A DNA stretch of 64,000 bases from Aplectana chamaeleonis (taxonomy: Eukaryota > Nematoda > Chromadorea > Rhabditida > Cosmocercidae), in the NCBI GenBank assembly GCA_029168955.1, contig JAPDOI010000173.1:310001-374000 (forward strand), written 5' to 3'. The notes under the pieces were generated by a model. The model did no database searches and had not been told where the DNA came from. It saw nothing but the letters and a program-made list of their open reading frames with translations. Positions 33,690-45,233 of this stretch are shown here, one piece after another (positions within the stretch are counted from its first letter, which is position 1; the number at the start of each line of letters is the position of its first letter). The translations under genes were made by a program, and so were the position numbers.

Positions 33690-34263
33690 TTTGCCGCATT
33701 CAATGCGTGTCGAATATGTATCCAACTCGAGTGACCACTCCCGTTGAAAAAGTGTATTGCAGGAACACGTGCTCCAAAAAGCAGCGCGTGCTGCAAAATT
33801 TTACCGTAGGAGCACGTGTTGCAAAATTTAATCGCAGGAGCACGTGCTGCAAGCTAGTCCAGCGTTATCGTAGCTGCACATCGGCACGCGACGCGCCCGG
33901 CACACCGACATGCATCTCAGCCAGCTCGTCGAGCACTATATGGGGCCGCGATTGGTTGGACGACGTCTCCAGCGGCTGGGCAAGCAAATCACCGCAAACT
34001 AGTGTAATTGAACCATCGAGGCTGCCGGCATCTGTGTCCCGCCTCAAGAGTTTTCCGCATTCTTTCCATTTTTGGGAAATCCTTTTTTCATCGAGTTGAA
34101 TTTGTATCATGCACGCATTCAAAGTTTTATTTGTCGGGCACGTGCTGTAATCTGAAACACTATAAGAGCACGTGCTCCCTAGCAGCACGTTCGCTGACTG
34201 TGCTCCTAACCGCCTTGTCTTCGGGTTGAATGCATATTCGGCGCGCATTGAATACGGCGATAA
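33690..34263. mobile_element. inverted-repeat element rich in CACGTG words
   Basis: GCCGCATTCAATGCG...GAATATGTATCCAACTCGAG at the left matches the reverse complement of the right end (CATATTCGGCGCGCATTGAA). Subterminal DNA on both sides is built from the word GGAGCACGTGCTGCAA, giving several perfect CACGTG palindromes. No transposase is seen. Confidence 0.65.
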
Positions 34264-34449
34264 TGTGGGAGGATGTTCTTGCTACTAGTAGCGGAAGATG
34301 TGAGTGACTCCGGTATAATCGTAGCCTGCCTAGACTCACTCTGGAAGAAGTTATGAGCGTTTTTATAGCTTCGCGGCAAGGTAGGGGTACCCACCATGGG
34401 GTTTTTGAGGTGTTTTTTTTTTAAATTTTCTCCGGATACTGCGATAAAC

Positions 34450-35110
34450 ATGTACTGCTGAACACGAATCTGGGGTTCGCTTGTCGGAATTCATAGGTTT
34501 ACTGTAGGTTACGGTAGGTAACATGTTATTCAGGAGGCAGAACTTAATAGTTTGAAAGCAGACAAGTGGACATCGAATTCGTGTTCAGCACCCCAAAAAC
34601 CACCACATAGAAACTTTGAGACAAATCTGTGACATTGTTCGAACTACCGTATACTATAGCTGTACAATTTCGAAAAAAATTTCGAACGACTGCAATTTGA
34701 AAAAAATTCGTTCGACGAAATTTCGAACGAACGAAAATTGAAAAAAAAATGTTCGACGAAATTTTGAACGGAATCGAAATTTTTTTCAAAAATTTCGTTC
34801 GTGCACAACTATACGGTATACCCAACATAATCTATCGTAAGCTGTCAAAAATCCATAAACTGACACCAGATTCGTGTTGAGCACTCTAAATAAACCCCAA
34901 AAGAACGATTTGAGCCAAATCTTTTGTCACATTCCAGAAATCGTCGAAAGTCGATTTTGCCGTCAAATTTTTCTGCCGGTGGGAAGCTTTGAACAAATTA
35001 AGTCGAACTTAGGAAAAACCACAGGTAAACCTAAGATTCGTGATCAGCACCACAAATCACCCCCAGGTTGAATTTTAAGTCAAATCTGGAAAAAAAAATT
35101 CAACGCTTTC
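34450..35110. repeat. diverged tandem units around ATTCGTGTTGAGCAC
   Basis: The block AATTCGTGTTCAGCACCCCA and a following AGTCAAATCTG occur near 34570, 34870 and 35035, and inverted near 34460. Between two of them (34665-34810) is a run of TTCGAA words with a 41-base period (TTCGACGAAATTTCGAACGA start). Units are too diverged to define a clean monomer. Confidence 0.5.
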
Positions 35111-35514
35111 TGTACCCCGTAATTGATATAATTGAACGCTGAACCGAAAATCCATACAAGTCAAGAACGCCATCAGTCTGCACATAGCTCGGAGAATGCG
35201 CTTTCACCCAAACTTTGCCTTGGGGGGCTGTTTCGGGCCCTGAACACGATTATGAGGTCTGTTTCCGGATTTTCATAAAATTAATGCGCTTTTTCGAGGG
35301 TTCAATAGGTACAATAATCAGAGAGAAAAAAACTGCTATAACGTTTTCCAGGGTGACTCTAGGCAGCTGCAAAGGGCATATTTGGACTCTACGTCCGAAA
35401 CTGGCTCTAGAAAAGTACATTTCATTTGGAATGGTTTGTATAACTTATAGTAGTACATTTGGAAGCAGTAGAGTGTTGTCCGCATAAGGAAATCATTACT
35501 AAAATAATGTAACG

Positions 35515-35652
35515 TCGGTATAGATACTAATCAGACCTTGCGTTTACTCTCGAAGGTTGGCGCAAACTCGGTGTCATATGCTATTACGTAGGTGCACCGA
35601 GTTTGCGCCAACCTCCAAAGAGGCACTAAAAGTCTCATTAGGATCTACGCCA
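35515..35652. mobile_element. hairpin MITE (GGCGCAA family), full copy
   Basis: Ends CGGTATAGATACTAATCAGA and the reverse complement of TCTCATTAGGATCTACGCC pair. The inner hairpin pairs GGTTGGCGCAAACTCGGTG with CACCGAGTTTGCGCCAACC. Confidence 0.8.
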
Positions 35653-35775
35653 TTGTTAGTTTTTCTCTAGAAAATTTGATTGAGAGGGTCCAATTTCTCT
35701 GTTCCGCTTAGATTAGAACTGAAATAAGGAAAATCGGGCCTCATCATCAAGTTTCGAAAGAAGGCATACCGCCAT

Positions 35776-36432
35776 TTAAAGGCAGCATACACGCTCACAA
35801 ACGTGGTCGAGATAACAGCATAAATAGGACCGCACGGCCCCTACCATGTCGTCAAATACGTTTGAAGCGCCAAAAACCATCCAGGATGACAATATTACTT
35901 GGCAATTTTTGAGCATTCTTGCCTTCCACTCAAGTGTTTTCCCACCCATTCGAGTACGAGAATGAGAAAAGAAACTTGAGAAAATATGTGATAAGTTAGA
36001 GTGATAGCATTAAAAAATGGGAATGCACGAAAGAAACAACTTTATTCACCTGAAATATCATGTATGTTCACCTATGTAATCCTCCATTTCAAAAAGTCAG
36101 CCGAAGTAAAGCGGCATTCTCAAAAATGGACGAGAGTTAATCGGTATGCAGACATGTTACATTTAAGCAAATCAAGCTATTTCTCTCGTGCGCTCCCATG
36201 AGATAGTGCTATCACTCTATCTTATCACATGTTATCTCAAGTTTCATTTCTAATTCTCGTACTCTAACGGGTGGGAAATACAGACGTGGAAGGCAAGATT
36301 GCTCAAACTTTGTCACATATTGTCATCCTGGATGGTTTTTGGCGCTTCAAACGTCGTAGACGACATGGTAGGAGCCGTGCGGTCCTATTTATGCTGTTAT
36401 CTACACCACGTTTGTGTGTATGCTGCCCTTAA
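35776..36432. mobile_element. TTAA MITE with about 230-bp inverted repeats
   Basis: TTAA at 35776-35779 and 36429-36432. The left AGGCAGCATACACGCTCACA and right TGTGTGTATGCTGCC ends pair. The arms run on through CATAAATAGGACCGCACGGC and AACCATCCAGGATGACAATA for about 230 bases each, so the element is nearly all palindrome. Confidence 0.88.
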
Positions 36433-37120
36433 GGGGTGACGTCAAAAAGCGGTTGATGTTTCACTGGGATGGTAATATCAGGTCTACAGGATATTGATAG
36501 GATATGAACGCGGAATCGGGGATGGAGACCCTCCTCCGATGGGATGTCTACAGCAAAAGCGTTCCCGCGGATAGGTTGTCTACGGCACCAAGGAGGGGGG
36601 GCGACGGGCAGTTCTCGAGGGGCGATCCATGCCCCTTCTGGATGTCTACAGGGAGCATTGCGAGAGGTGACATCTCATTCGTGTCCTGTGGACAACAGCG
36701 AACGTCTGAGTGGCTGTTTTTCACCGGCCTTTTCTCTCTCTTGATACGAAAGGCGCCGAAAGCTCAGGATTCTGCGGAAAAACTGGCGTTTGTTTTATTG
36801 CGAACACTGCCTTTAGGCTTCCCAAAACATTATGAAAATGGCATAAAGAGCGTTGCGCTGACAGGAGAAATAGGTTTATGGAGGATTCCTGCAGCAAACG
36901 CAAATGCCCGAGAATGCCTAAGAATTTCTAGTCTGCAATATTGTATGAACGATGCAATATTGCAGAAGCGATGAAAACGCATTTAACTCTGTTTAGAGAA
37001 GCGTTTCGCAGCTGCAATGTGAAAATTCAAATTCTGTGCCAAATACTGATCTTAGAAACACATATTTCATTTGGAGTGGCCACGGCATGTAATGATCTTT
37101 CCCTTGTCAGAAGTTCTGAA
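36433..37120. other. no gene; fragments of two dispersed repeats
   Basis: 36530-36715 is the inverted partner of 32872-33125. At 36795-36824 an orphan TTAA-MITE right end reads GCGAACACTGCCTTTAG. Nothing else is recognised. Confidence 0.45.
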
Positions 37121-40067
37121 TCAAGTTACACATATAAATATCTGGGGGTGTGTATACAAGTCTGTTGGTACCTGCTCGTTGGTGCCCCTGCTTCTACTAA
37201 ACCCAGCAGGCGTTTGAGTGTACACAGAGAACGTTCGAGCGATATAGCGTGCACAACTATATCGCGAAAGTATCCCGCACATTGCATAAAGGTGTTGCCG
37301 TCCGGCACACTTTGGGCCTCTGGTCCATAACACCTTAGGATCCGTACCTAGGGAGTTCATGGAGTCTTTGGCCACAAGCCACAATTCCGCCACCCTGAAC
37401 TGTCGATCGCTGTCGAGTGATATCCAAATAACTGCGCTATCCAAACTTCTGAGCTATTTCCATGCACCGTTTGCTGCTTTGCAGGAAACCCGCCCCAAGG
37501 ATAGACCCGTCATCAGCGTCGGAGAGTACACCATCTACTGCGGTAACGCTGACGATAGGAGAGTGGGAGGCTGTGCAATAGCTGTAAGGAAGGATTTCAA
37601 TGGTATGGTTAAGGAGTTTGGCTAAACGTCGTGCCGGAATGCATTCGAACGACTGCGGGATCACAGAGGATTCAATCTGTGGATAGTGAGCGCTCATACG
37701 ACCACTGAAATCGCTGAGGACAATCCGAAGGATGCCTTTTATGAGGAACTCAATACGTCGCTGGCCAGGATATCTTGTTAACATGCTGTTGCCGTGGGGA
37801 TTGACGCAAATGCAAAGATGGGGCTTGATCAGGAATCCGAAGTACTCGGTAAATGGTTCTACCCAGTGAAACTAACATCGGACAATGGCTACCGCCTTGT
37901 CGACTTTTGTGAACGCAGTGGTCTGATTATTGCATCGACATTCAAGAGGAATCATCGCCGCCATCAGCTTACGTGGCAGGGACCAACCCAGCTATCTTCA
38001 GAAGAGCAGAGGAAGCGGAAGATGACAACTCTGAAACTACAGCTTGACTATGTCCTGACGAGGAATATTCCAGTATCGGACATTCGAAGAGCTAGAGCTG
38101 TGTGGGATGTCGCATTCGATTCAGATCACCGTCCAGTTCTGTCGAACTTCACTGCGACGATTCATAAGAGGAAGCGAGGGGCTCAGCCTCTCCAGAGGAT
38201 TGACATGACAAGTCTCAGAGTTGAAGAGTGCAGAAGGAATTTCCGACAACGCGTTTCTATTCACATCGGAGTACGGACTAAGAAGAAACTTTGCGACGCG
38301 AACTCTTTCGTCAAGTGCATCCAGGACGCTTCGAAAGAGGCACTCCCGGTTGTACAGCCAAAGAAGAAGCTCGCCTACATCTCAGAGGAAACAACATCTA
38401 CCTACAACAGAATATAAGCTCTCCGAACTCCAGAAAACTTTGTGGAGGAGAAGCATCTGAGGAGGAAGTTGCGTCGGCAGCTTCAAAGTGACCGCGACAG
38501 AGAATGGACGTGTAGAGCTAAGGAGTTCGAGAAGGCTTGGGAGGAGGAGAATCCGAGGAAAGCCTACACGTTGCTGCGATAGTATAGCGGGAAGATGAAG
38601 AGATGTTCTGCTGTCCTCAACACTAAAAATGGAGTTGCAGTTGGTGATGCGACGCTGCCATTATGGAAGGATTACTTCAGTTCACTACTGAATCGTCCAG
38701 CGCCATCAGTACCTGAGCTCTCGCATGTTTAGAGAGCACATTACGATAACAGTGAGGAACCGCCGACTGAGTCTGAAGTTTTGAATTGTGTCCGGAAAAT
38801 GAAGAATGGAAAGACAGGTGGAGATGACAACATCACTGCTGGAATGCAGAAAGTCTTCCTCCTTCGGGGATTCGTGAAATGACCAACACCATCCTTGCCA
38901 TTTGGTCGAGCGAAAAGATACCCGATTCGTGGAGGCTTGCGATCATCGTACCTCTTCACAAGAAGCTCTCCGTCACGGATCCTAAGAACTACATAGGAAT
39001 CTCTCTACTTTTTGTCATGTACAAGGTTTTGAAACGTATCAATCTTGAGCGACTCATCAAAGATCGTGAAGGAACGACCAGAGATGAGCAAGCCGGTTTT
39101 TGACCGGGAAGATCGACCATCGACCAAGTGTTCGTCGTGAGAAGAGTAATTGAATTGTGGCAGCGGTATTCGAAATCATTACAGCTTGCTTTTTTTGACT
39201 TTGAAGCCGCGTTCGACTCTCTTCATCGTGATCGATTGCTCAATGCTCTGCGAGCAGATGGAGTCCCGGAAAAGTATGTTCGGATAATCGAGGACATCAA
39301 TAGAGGAACAAAAGCAGCAGTTCGTACACCTGTCGGATTTACGTAGGCTTTTGAGGTGAAAACAGGAGTAATGCAAGGAGATGTAGCAGGACCTTTTCTT
39401 TTCAACTTCACCATTGATGACATCATGTGTAGGGTTGCAGAACAGTTTCCAGCGGACGTGAACCTAACACCATCAGGACGCTCTCTTGTCAGTCTGGAGT
39501 ACGACATCATGTTATTCGCTGAAAACAACACAAAACTGTAAAGGATTGTGAACCTCGTTGCGAAGTACGCCGCAGTCTGTGGGTGGGAGTTTGTGAGGAC
39601 AGAAAACGTATCGAACTGGTGAATGATTTCTGTTATTCGGGTTGTTTGCTGAAGAACATTGGTAGTTATGCAGCGGATATTCGACAACTATATGCGAAAC
39701 TAAGTCTGCATTCAATCCTCTAACCAAGTGTTTGTGGTCTACTCCCATCGCGAAGGAAGTCAAGTTGCTCGTCTGTCTATCCGCTATTCGTCCTATCATG
39801 TTGTTCGGATCGGAGACGTAGATGGAAAGGTTGGATTTCACGGAGAGGAAGCTTTCCGGCGTTTGCCAGGATATTTCTGGCCGCGTGTATGCCATAACGA
39901 AGATCTTCTATACAAGGAAATCGATGCAGTACATCAACGCTTGACACTAGGGAGTTGCCAGCATCTCCCAACGCCATCCCAAGCAGCAATGGAAAGTCGA
40001 CTTCGAATGCTCGGGCATAAACATATATGTACTAGGAAGAACGCTGGATCGTCTTTTACAGCACGCC

Positions 40068-40801
40068 TTAAAGGCACAGCCCAACCTTGTAATATTCTGT
40101 TTTTCTGCCTATCTTGAAGACGGTCCCATGCTGTTACCTACGATACCGCTGGAATCGTAGAGGACCAACTGGAAACGGAATTATGGACTTTCAAAAATTG
40201 AGCTACGGAAACATGATGGACGAGTAGCCCGAGGCTTCCAACTTCCGTCATTTGCAACCAATGTATATGAGCGAACCTGAGTAAAGAGAGAGACTGAGAA
40301 TGAAGGGAAGAACGGGGATATTGATCGGAAACCATCGTTCATCTCGCCACCGTTGAGCTCGAAAGATCGCAAAAGGGGCGTGCCAAATCGGCTTCCGGAT
40401 GTGGGAGCCCCAGGGAGGCTTCCTACTATATCTCGCTTATTCGGAGGCCTTGAGAGCTCGCACTTAGCAGGTGTTACAGTTCAGCTCCGCACTGCCTTTC
40501 AGTCCGCAGAGTGCACGCTGATTGCGAAATCGTGCTGCGGCGTGGTTGCGAGTATCCTCAGACAGGGATGTGGGATCACCCGGGCGGTTTTTGCCTTTGG
40601 TGCCCGGGTGATTCCACCGCCCGGGTGAGCCTACATCTCTGTCTGAGGATACTTGCAACCGCGCCGCACCACGATTTCGCAATCAGCGTGCACTTTGCGG
40701 ACTGAACGGCAGTGCGGAGGTGAGCTGTATACAATGTGGGTCTACTTCACAATTAGGTGGAAATATCAGATTTCGTCCCTGAGCTTGGACTGTGCCTTTA
40801 A
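40068..40801. mobile_element. TTAA MITE, family C, inside the RTE, with nested palindrome
   Basis: TTAA at 40068-40071 and 40798-40801. The ends AGGCACAGCCCAA and TTGGACTGTGCCT pair. Deleting it rejoins the RTE frame (LLQHA then LRMLPNP), which proves insertion with a single TTAA remaining. A GC-rich palindrome occupies 40482-40727. Confidence 0.92.
40482..40727. mobile_element. nested long palindrome, about 110-bp arms
   Basis: AGCTCCGCACTGCC...GCGAAATCGTGCTGCG...TATCCTCAGACAG is mirrored to the right, with CACCCGGGCGG/CCGCCCGGGTG near the centre. The fold would be a stable hairpin. TACA flanks both ends approximately. Confidence 0.75.
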
Positions 40802-41064
40802 GAATGCTTCCTAATCCTGTCTGGAAACGGCCACCTGGACGTAGGCGAAAGTTTTGGACGAATGTGGTTAAAGAGGGTTTAGAGTCACTCGGCATCAAAA
40901 TACAGTTCAGTCGCGATGTTCCGCTTCGCAGGTAATGGAATAGTGGCAGTCGGATGGAATGTGTTCAAACTGTGGCTGAAGACCGTGGAAAATGGACACG
41001 GCTGACTAGGACGGCACACCTCGGTTAAGATGCGGAATGACCGCGTCAGGCGAAAGCCAACAGT

Positions 41065-41639
41065 TTAAAGGCATCGTTCGCGATGAAATTCGTTTTTGCG
41101 TTTTCAATGTATAATGGAAGCTCTAGTATTCTACACAACAGCCACGTTGAGAGAACCGCGGAGTGGTTACTAAAACTGCTTTTCCGGACCCCTTTCTCTT
41201 CGTTTTCAGACCCAATCCAACCAATCGACGCATAAGAAAAGAACAGCTGATCGTTACGAATCGCTGTGTTGACCCATGATCTCCCGATCAAATCCCGTTC
41301 GTCTTTCTTTCAGCTGATTTTTAGGGGAGAAAAGATTGACCGATATGTGCAGAAAAGACTGTCATGACATAATCATATGATATATTTCACCAACTTGCAC
41401 TCATTTGTACTATATCACTTGCTGATCAATTACTTTCGTTTCTCATTTGGTGGGCGGACGTAACAGATGATCGACCCAAAGGCCAACCCCCGAACCCAGG
41501 AAGGCGTTTTCAACTGGACAAAACTCCATTCAGGTTCAACTTTAAGACTGCGAACTTTGTGAGTGGCCTTAACAAGGTCCGCCTGAACGATAGAACACAA
41601 AAAAAAGAATTTGGTTTTCAGCGCGCACGCTGCCTTTAA
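41065..41639. mobile_element. TTAA MITE in the RTE 3' tail (575 bp)
   Basis: TTAA at 41065-41068 and 41636-41639. The ends AGGCATCGTTCGCGATGAAA and TTTTCAGCGCGCACGCTGCCT pair imperfectly. It sits just before the right RTE target duplication. Confidence 0.8.
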
Positions 41640-41664
41640 GTCAAGTAAGTCATATAAATATCTG

Positions 41665-44617
41665 TGCGCCCTACTACACTGCTTTTCATGACTATAGGGG
41701 CACCCTTTTTTCTTAGGATAGCTTTGAGGCAGCGTCCGCGCAAAAAACCGCACCTGGGTTTTTCTTCTCAATCCAATCTTTTAATCAAATGGAGATAGCT
41801 GGCAAAGCTTGAGACCTCAATACCGCGTATTCGTAATGCTATAGCCTCTTGAAAACTGCTCCGAGGTCTGAAAACGCGTTTTCCCGGTCGATCATTCAGC
41901 ACGATGAGCCGAAGCGCCACAACAGGCTCCGGCAATTCGGAAATTCCATATTCTTTATGTCGAACGATCCCCACGTTCAAACGTGTGTCTTGGAAGCTTC
42001 TTCTATTTAGAGAATTCCTAACAATGAAAAGGTCAAAAGAAATGATCAACCTAAGAAGTTACAGGGGCTAAGCCTTTCAGACGTCCAGAAATTCCGATAT
42101 TTGTGTATTACACAAGACACACAGGACAGACGTGGAAAAAAGGAAGCTGAATGCTCCGGGATTTTCAAACGTGTTTTTCTTCGGAGTTTGAGTGTTTTGG
42201 GTGGCCTTTTTGCGATATATCACGACCTGGGCCTACCACAAAAGAGTGAAAAATTGGCGGCTCGTTTTCTTCCGCATACATTAGTCCACAACAGATTACC
42301 CTGCAAAACCTCTTTTTAGCAATTTTTCCGGATTTATTTCTTTTTTTTTACTTTTTAAAACTATAAAGGCACTTGTCTATTCGTTAGTACAACTGCGTTT
42401 AAGTGATCCTTCATTTCGAATCAGAGTGTAGTGGGATCTCACCTATTAAATTCAACTTCGAAAAGAAGGTTACAAATGTAATTACAAAACCTTCATATCG
42501 GCCTTGCCCTGCTTCTCCTCCATAAACCAGAAATTACACTTTTGAGCTCATCAACGGTACTCTAGTGCTTATAACCTGGATCAATCTTTCTAAATGTCAC
42601 ACATCGGATGCTTTCAATGGAATCTATGTCCATAATATGAGCCAGCTAGCCGAGAAGCTAAATATTGTGACCCTGCAATTGAGCAAAAAGAAAGGCTCAC
42701 ATGGACAGCAAGATTATCATTCACTCCCGACTTTTATCACACTTTGGATGGAGATCGAAATACTTCCTCGTAGGCAACCAATCAGCTTATCTCAAGGATT
42801 TTCAAGATCATATCGTAGAGCCAATCAGGTCTACAAACCGTCATTGGGCATGTATCGAAAATTCGACCACGGGACAAAAACGACATCTTTCAGATGACGT
42901 CAGAAATGGGGAAAGTCTTGGGAGTAGTCCAAGTCCGTCGGAGTAGACACCATGGAGGCATAAAAGTATCTGGTAATGATCAGGGTAAGGGCGGGTTCAA
43001 GAGTGACATCTTCATCAATGTTTCCAAGATCCTTCTTGGTAGTGAGCACCGGAGCCGCTTTATTATGTCCTTCTCGCATTGCAAACATTCTTCTAGTGAT
43101 TCATCTTCAAATAGTCGCTTTGGGAAAATCTGCCTAGAGATTGACACGGACCTGCTCGAAGCTGATCGCGCTACACGACACTGTCAAGATAGTCGCCGTT
43201 TTCGCCCTGATTTCAGCATTTTCGGTATTCCTCTAGTATTCTTGGTCCTATATGTAGCCTGGGAAAACACAATTGTGCCAACGCAATCGAATAAATTTCT
43301 CGATTATGCAGCGTTTTCTCCAATGGAGTGTCCAGGTTCTTGCGACATATCCACTTGATCTTGATTTTCGGTAGGAAGCACCAATTCTCGGCAAACTGCA
43401 GTAAATAGGAATAATAAATGCTTCGTTGAAGAATGGGCGAGCGACTCTAACGCTTTCATCAAAAACAACAACTATTTCTTTACTGCCTTTATAGTTTTGG
43501 AACAGTGTAAAAGCAAAAAAGCTCCAAAAATATTTATAATAGAAACAAAGAAGGAAAGTTATGATCATGGCAAAGTACCTGTACGGAGGGTGAATGCGCT
43601 TTAGAATGCTTCATTAAACGTTGCCAGCAAACTCTAATAAAAAAAGGAAAAAGCGTCTTAAAAGCAGCAATAATTTTGCATTACCCTGATTAGTTGTACG
43701 AGGGAATTCTATTAAAAAGCCGTACCTTCTTCTGGGCCACCGTTATCGTTGATCTTTTCTCGCCAACTTTTCCTTCTCTCCTTCTTTGGTGGAATAGAGT
43801 GCGTGGGAGTGTCGTGCTTGTCCTGAAAGAACGAGATGTTTGTTTTGTAGAATCGCAAAGTGAAGCGTGTAATCTATTCAATGAACAACCTTCTGTCTGA
43901 AGCATTTTCTACATCGATCTTTCAGATAATTCTGTGACTCGAATCCACTGCACACATCTGCCATGGAAGATCACGTCAAAGCGCTACTGTTATTCCCCTG
44001 AGTTTGTCGAGCGATATACCAGCTCTAAACACCCCAAATGAATGAAGAAGTATTGGGTGATGGATAGAACATTGGCATAGTAGATAAAAACACAGGTTCG
44101 TTTTCCATCAAAGAAAAGGCGCTACGTAGTACTCAAAGCGCTGAAAGCATGCTCAACATGAATTCGGTACGGGTAGAAGCGAACTCAGGACAGTACGCAG
44201 ACTCGCAAAGGTGGTTGTGATAGCAAAGTTAATGGGGTCGTACGGTTACTACTAGAACGCTCGCGCCAAACTTTAGTCAATAAGACCGTTTTTGAGCCAT
44301 TTCGAGTCATCAAACATCCAATACCCGCCCGTCCTCAATGCGGCTCATCCCCTCCATAGAAACACCCTCAAGTTAAGTGGCCGAATACTAGCATTTTGGC
44401 TTGTGTCTGATACTTCAAATGACGTAAGCTTTTCAGCAAATGCCGCAGTAGTCTAATGGCCTCGATGTCATGAAGGTGTTATTTTGAGTGCTGTCAACGA
44501 ACTTGACGTTCATGTCTGCTTTCTGAGGTTTCGCCTGAAGTTGGACCGCGCTTTTAAGCACTTTGGCGCTAGCCTCACTATCTGAGCCATTACGATGAAA
44601 CTCGTCCACTTCCGATC
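41665..44617. other. 3-kb stretch with no confirmed feature
   Basis: No repeat partner was found for this stretch. The minus frame 42025-41768 has an acceptor-like TCATTGTTAG and a clean stop and might be an exon. The plus frames at 42060-42320 and 42540-42700 faintly recall BEL/Pao polyprotein (FLRSLSVLGGLFAIYHDLGL, then a W-I...YVHNM block), but the similarity is too weak to call. A plus frame at 42894-43358 (154 aa) is unrecognised. Confidence 0.25.
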
Positions 44618-44903
44618 TAATACATTAAAACTCCAGTTGTGTGATGCTGCTGTACTCGACACGAGGTTGATAGTAGTTCTTTATGGCTTACGTTTGGGAG
44701 CAACCTCCTTCTTCAGAGCCTGAAAAGATCAAATAAGAACTGCGTTTACCCGGCCAAACATCCCCTGAACTCCACTAAAATCGAGAACCTATTTTCTGTC
44801 ACGTAGGTAAGAGAGGAAAACAGAGAATATACCGCACCTAGCCAAGAACTCGCTAGTGATCAGAGCAGCGTAGAACGTTGATGAGGGAAAACGCCGTAGA
44901 CCA

Positions 44904-45211
44904 ATAAGAACGTAAAGGCCAACCGAACATTGCTCGACACGACGCGGTCACGTCACGGCTCTCGTAAACAAAATTGATGATAACTAATTGATAAAGGGTA
45001 GGGTATAAAAGAAGTGGAGAGCGGTGTGTCTTCATTCACATACCGTCCTCCAGAGGTCAGCAGTCGAGGATATGCCTGGGCTAGGAATCAGAAAAGCAGC
45101 ACCACCTGTCGTCAAGATATAACAAAATAGGAATCAAAACTTAGAAAATTAAAGAGCCGTGACGCGACCGCGTCGTGTCCACCAATGTTCGGTTGGCCTT
45201 TACGTTCTTAT
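44904..45211. mobile_element. Mutator-type MITE, 308 bp, 10-bp target duplication
   Basis: CCGTAGACCA lies at 44894-44903 and 45212-45221. The opposite terminal repeat of the host element (about 46685-46700 read in reverse) has the undisturbed ACGCCGTAGACCACC. The ends pair ATAAGAACGTAAAGGCCAAC with its complement and run about 60 bases. Confidence 0.9.
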
Positions 45212-45233
45212 CCGTAGACCACCCTTTGAGATG

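Larger units (their letters stand above)
37359..41045 (+). pseudogene. RTE endonuclease-reverse transcriptase, multiply broken
   Basis: The apurinic-type endonuclease comes first: LNCRSLSS, LQETRPKDRP, GIDANAKMG and FDSDHRPV show the catalytic N, E, D-N and SDH residues. In-frame stops occur at 37623 and about 37779, and a stop at 38415 is followed by a shift of frame. The reverse transcriptase follows: PDSWRLAIIVPLHKK, ISLLFVMYKVL, DEQAGF then a stop before PGRSTIDQ, motif A FFDFEAAFDSLHRDRL, and motif B MQGDVAGPFLFNF. The catalytic YADD box reads LEYDIMLFAE, consistent with a two-codon deletion that removes A and D. More damage lies at 39540-39740. The C-terminal GYFWPRVCHNEDL block and the end at about 41045 are recognisable. 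It cannot make an active enzyme. Confidence 0.9.
37145..41640 (+). mobile_element. RTE-clade LINE retrotransposon, decayed, with target duplication
   Basis: A 24-base target duplication lies at 37121-37144 and 41641-41664 (21 of 24 identical, including CATATAAATATCTG). Between them are a 5' leader, an endonuclease-reverse transcriptase frame and a short 3' end. Two TTAA MITEs (40068-40801 and 41065-41639) were inserted later. Removing them leaves about 3.2 kb, the normal RTE length. From memory the protein is very close to RTE copies of hookworms. Confidence 0.9.

Noticed and set aside
37141..37190. Frame SSYTYKYLGV upstream of the RTE start resembling a second reverse transcriptase tail
   Set aside because: The segment is the target duplication plus the RTE leader; the same words recur after the element at 41641.
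42060..42700. Possible BEL/Pao polyprotein fragments
   Set aside because: The resemblance is limited to a few residues per block, and no catalytic motif is visible.
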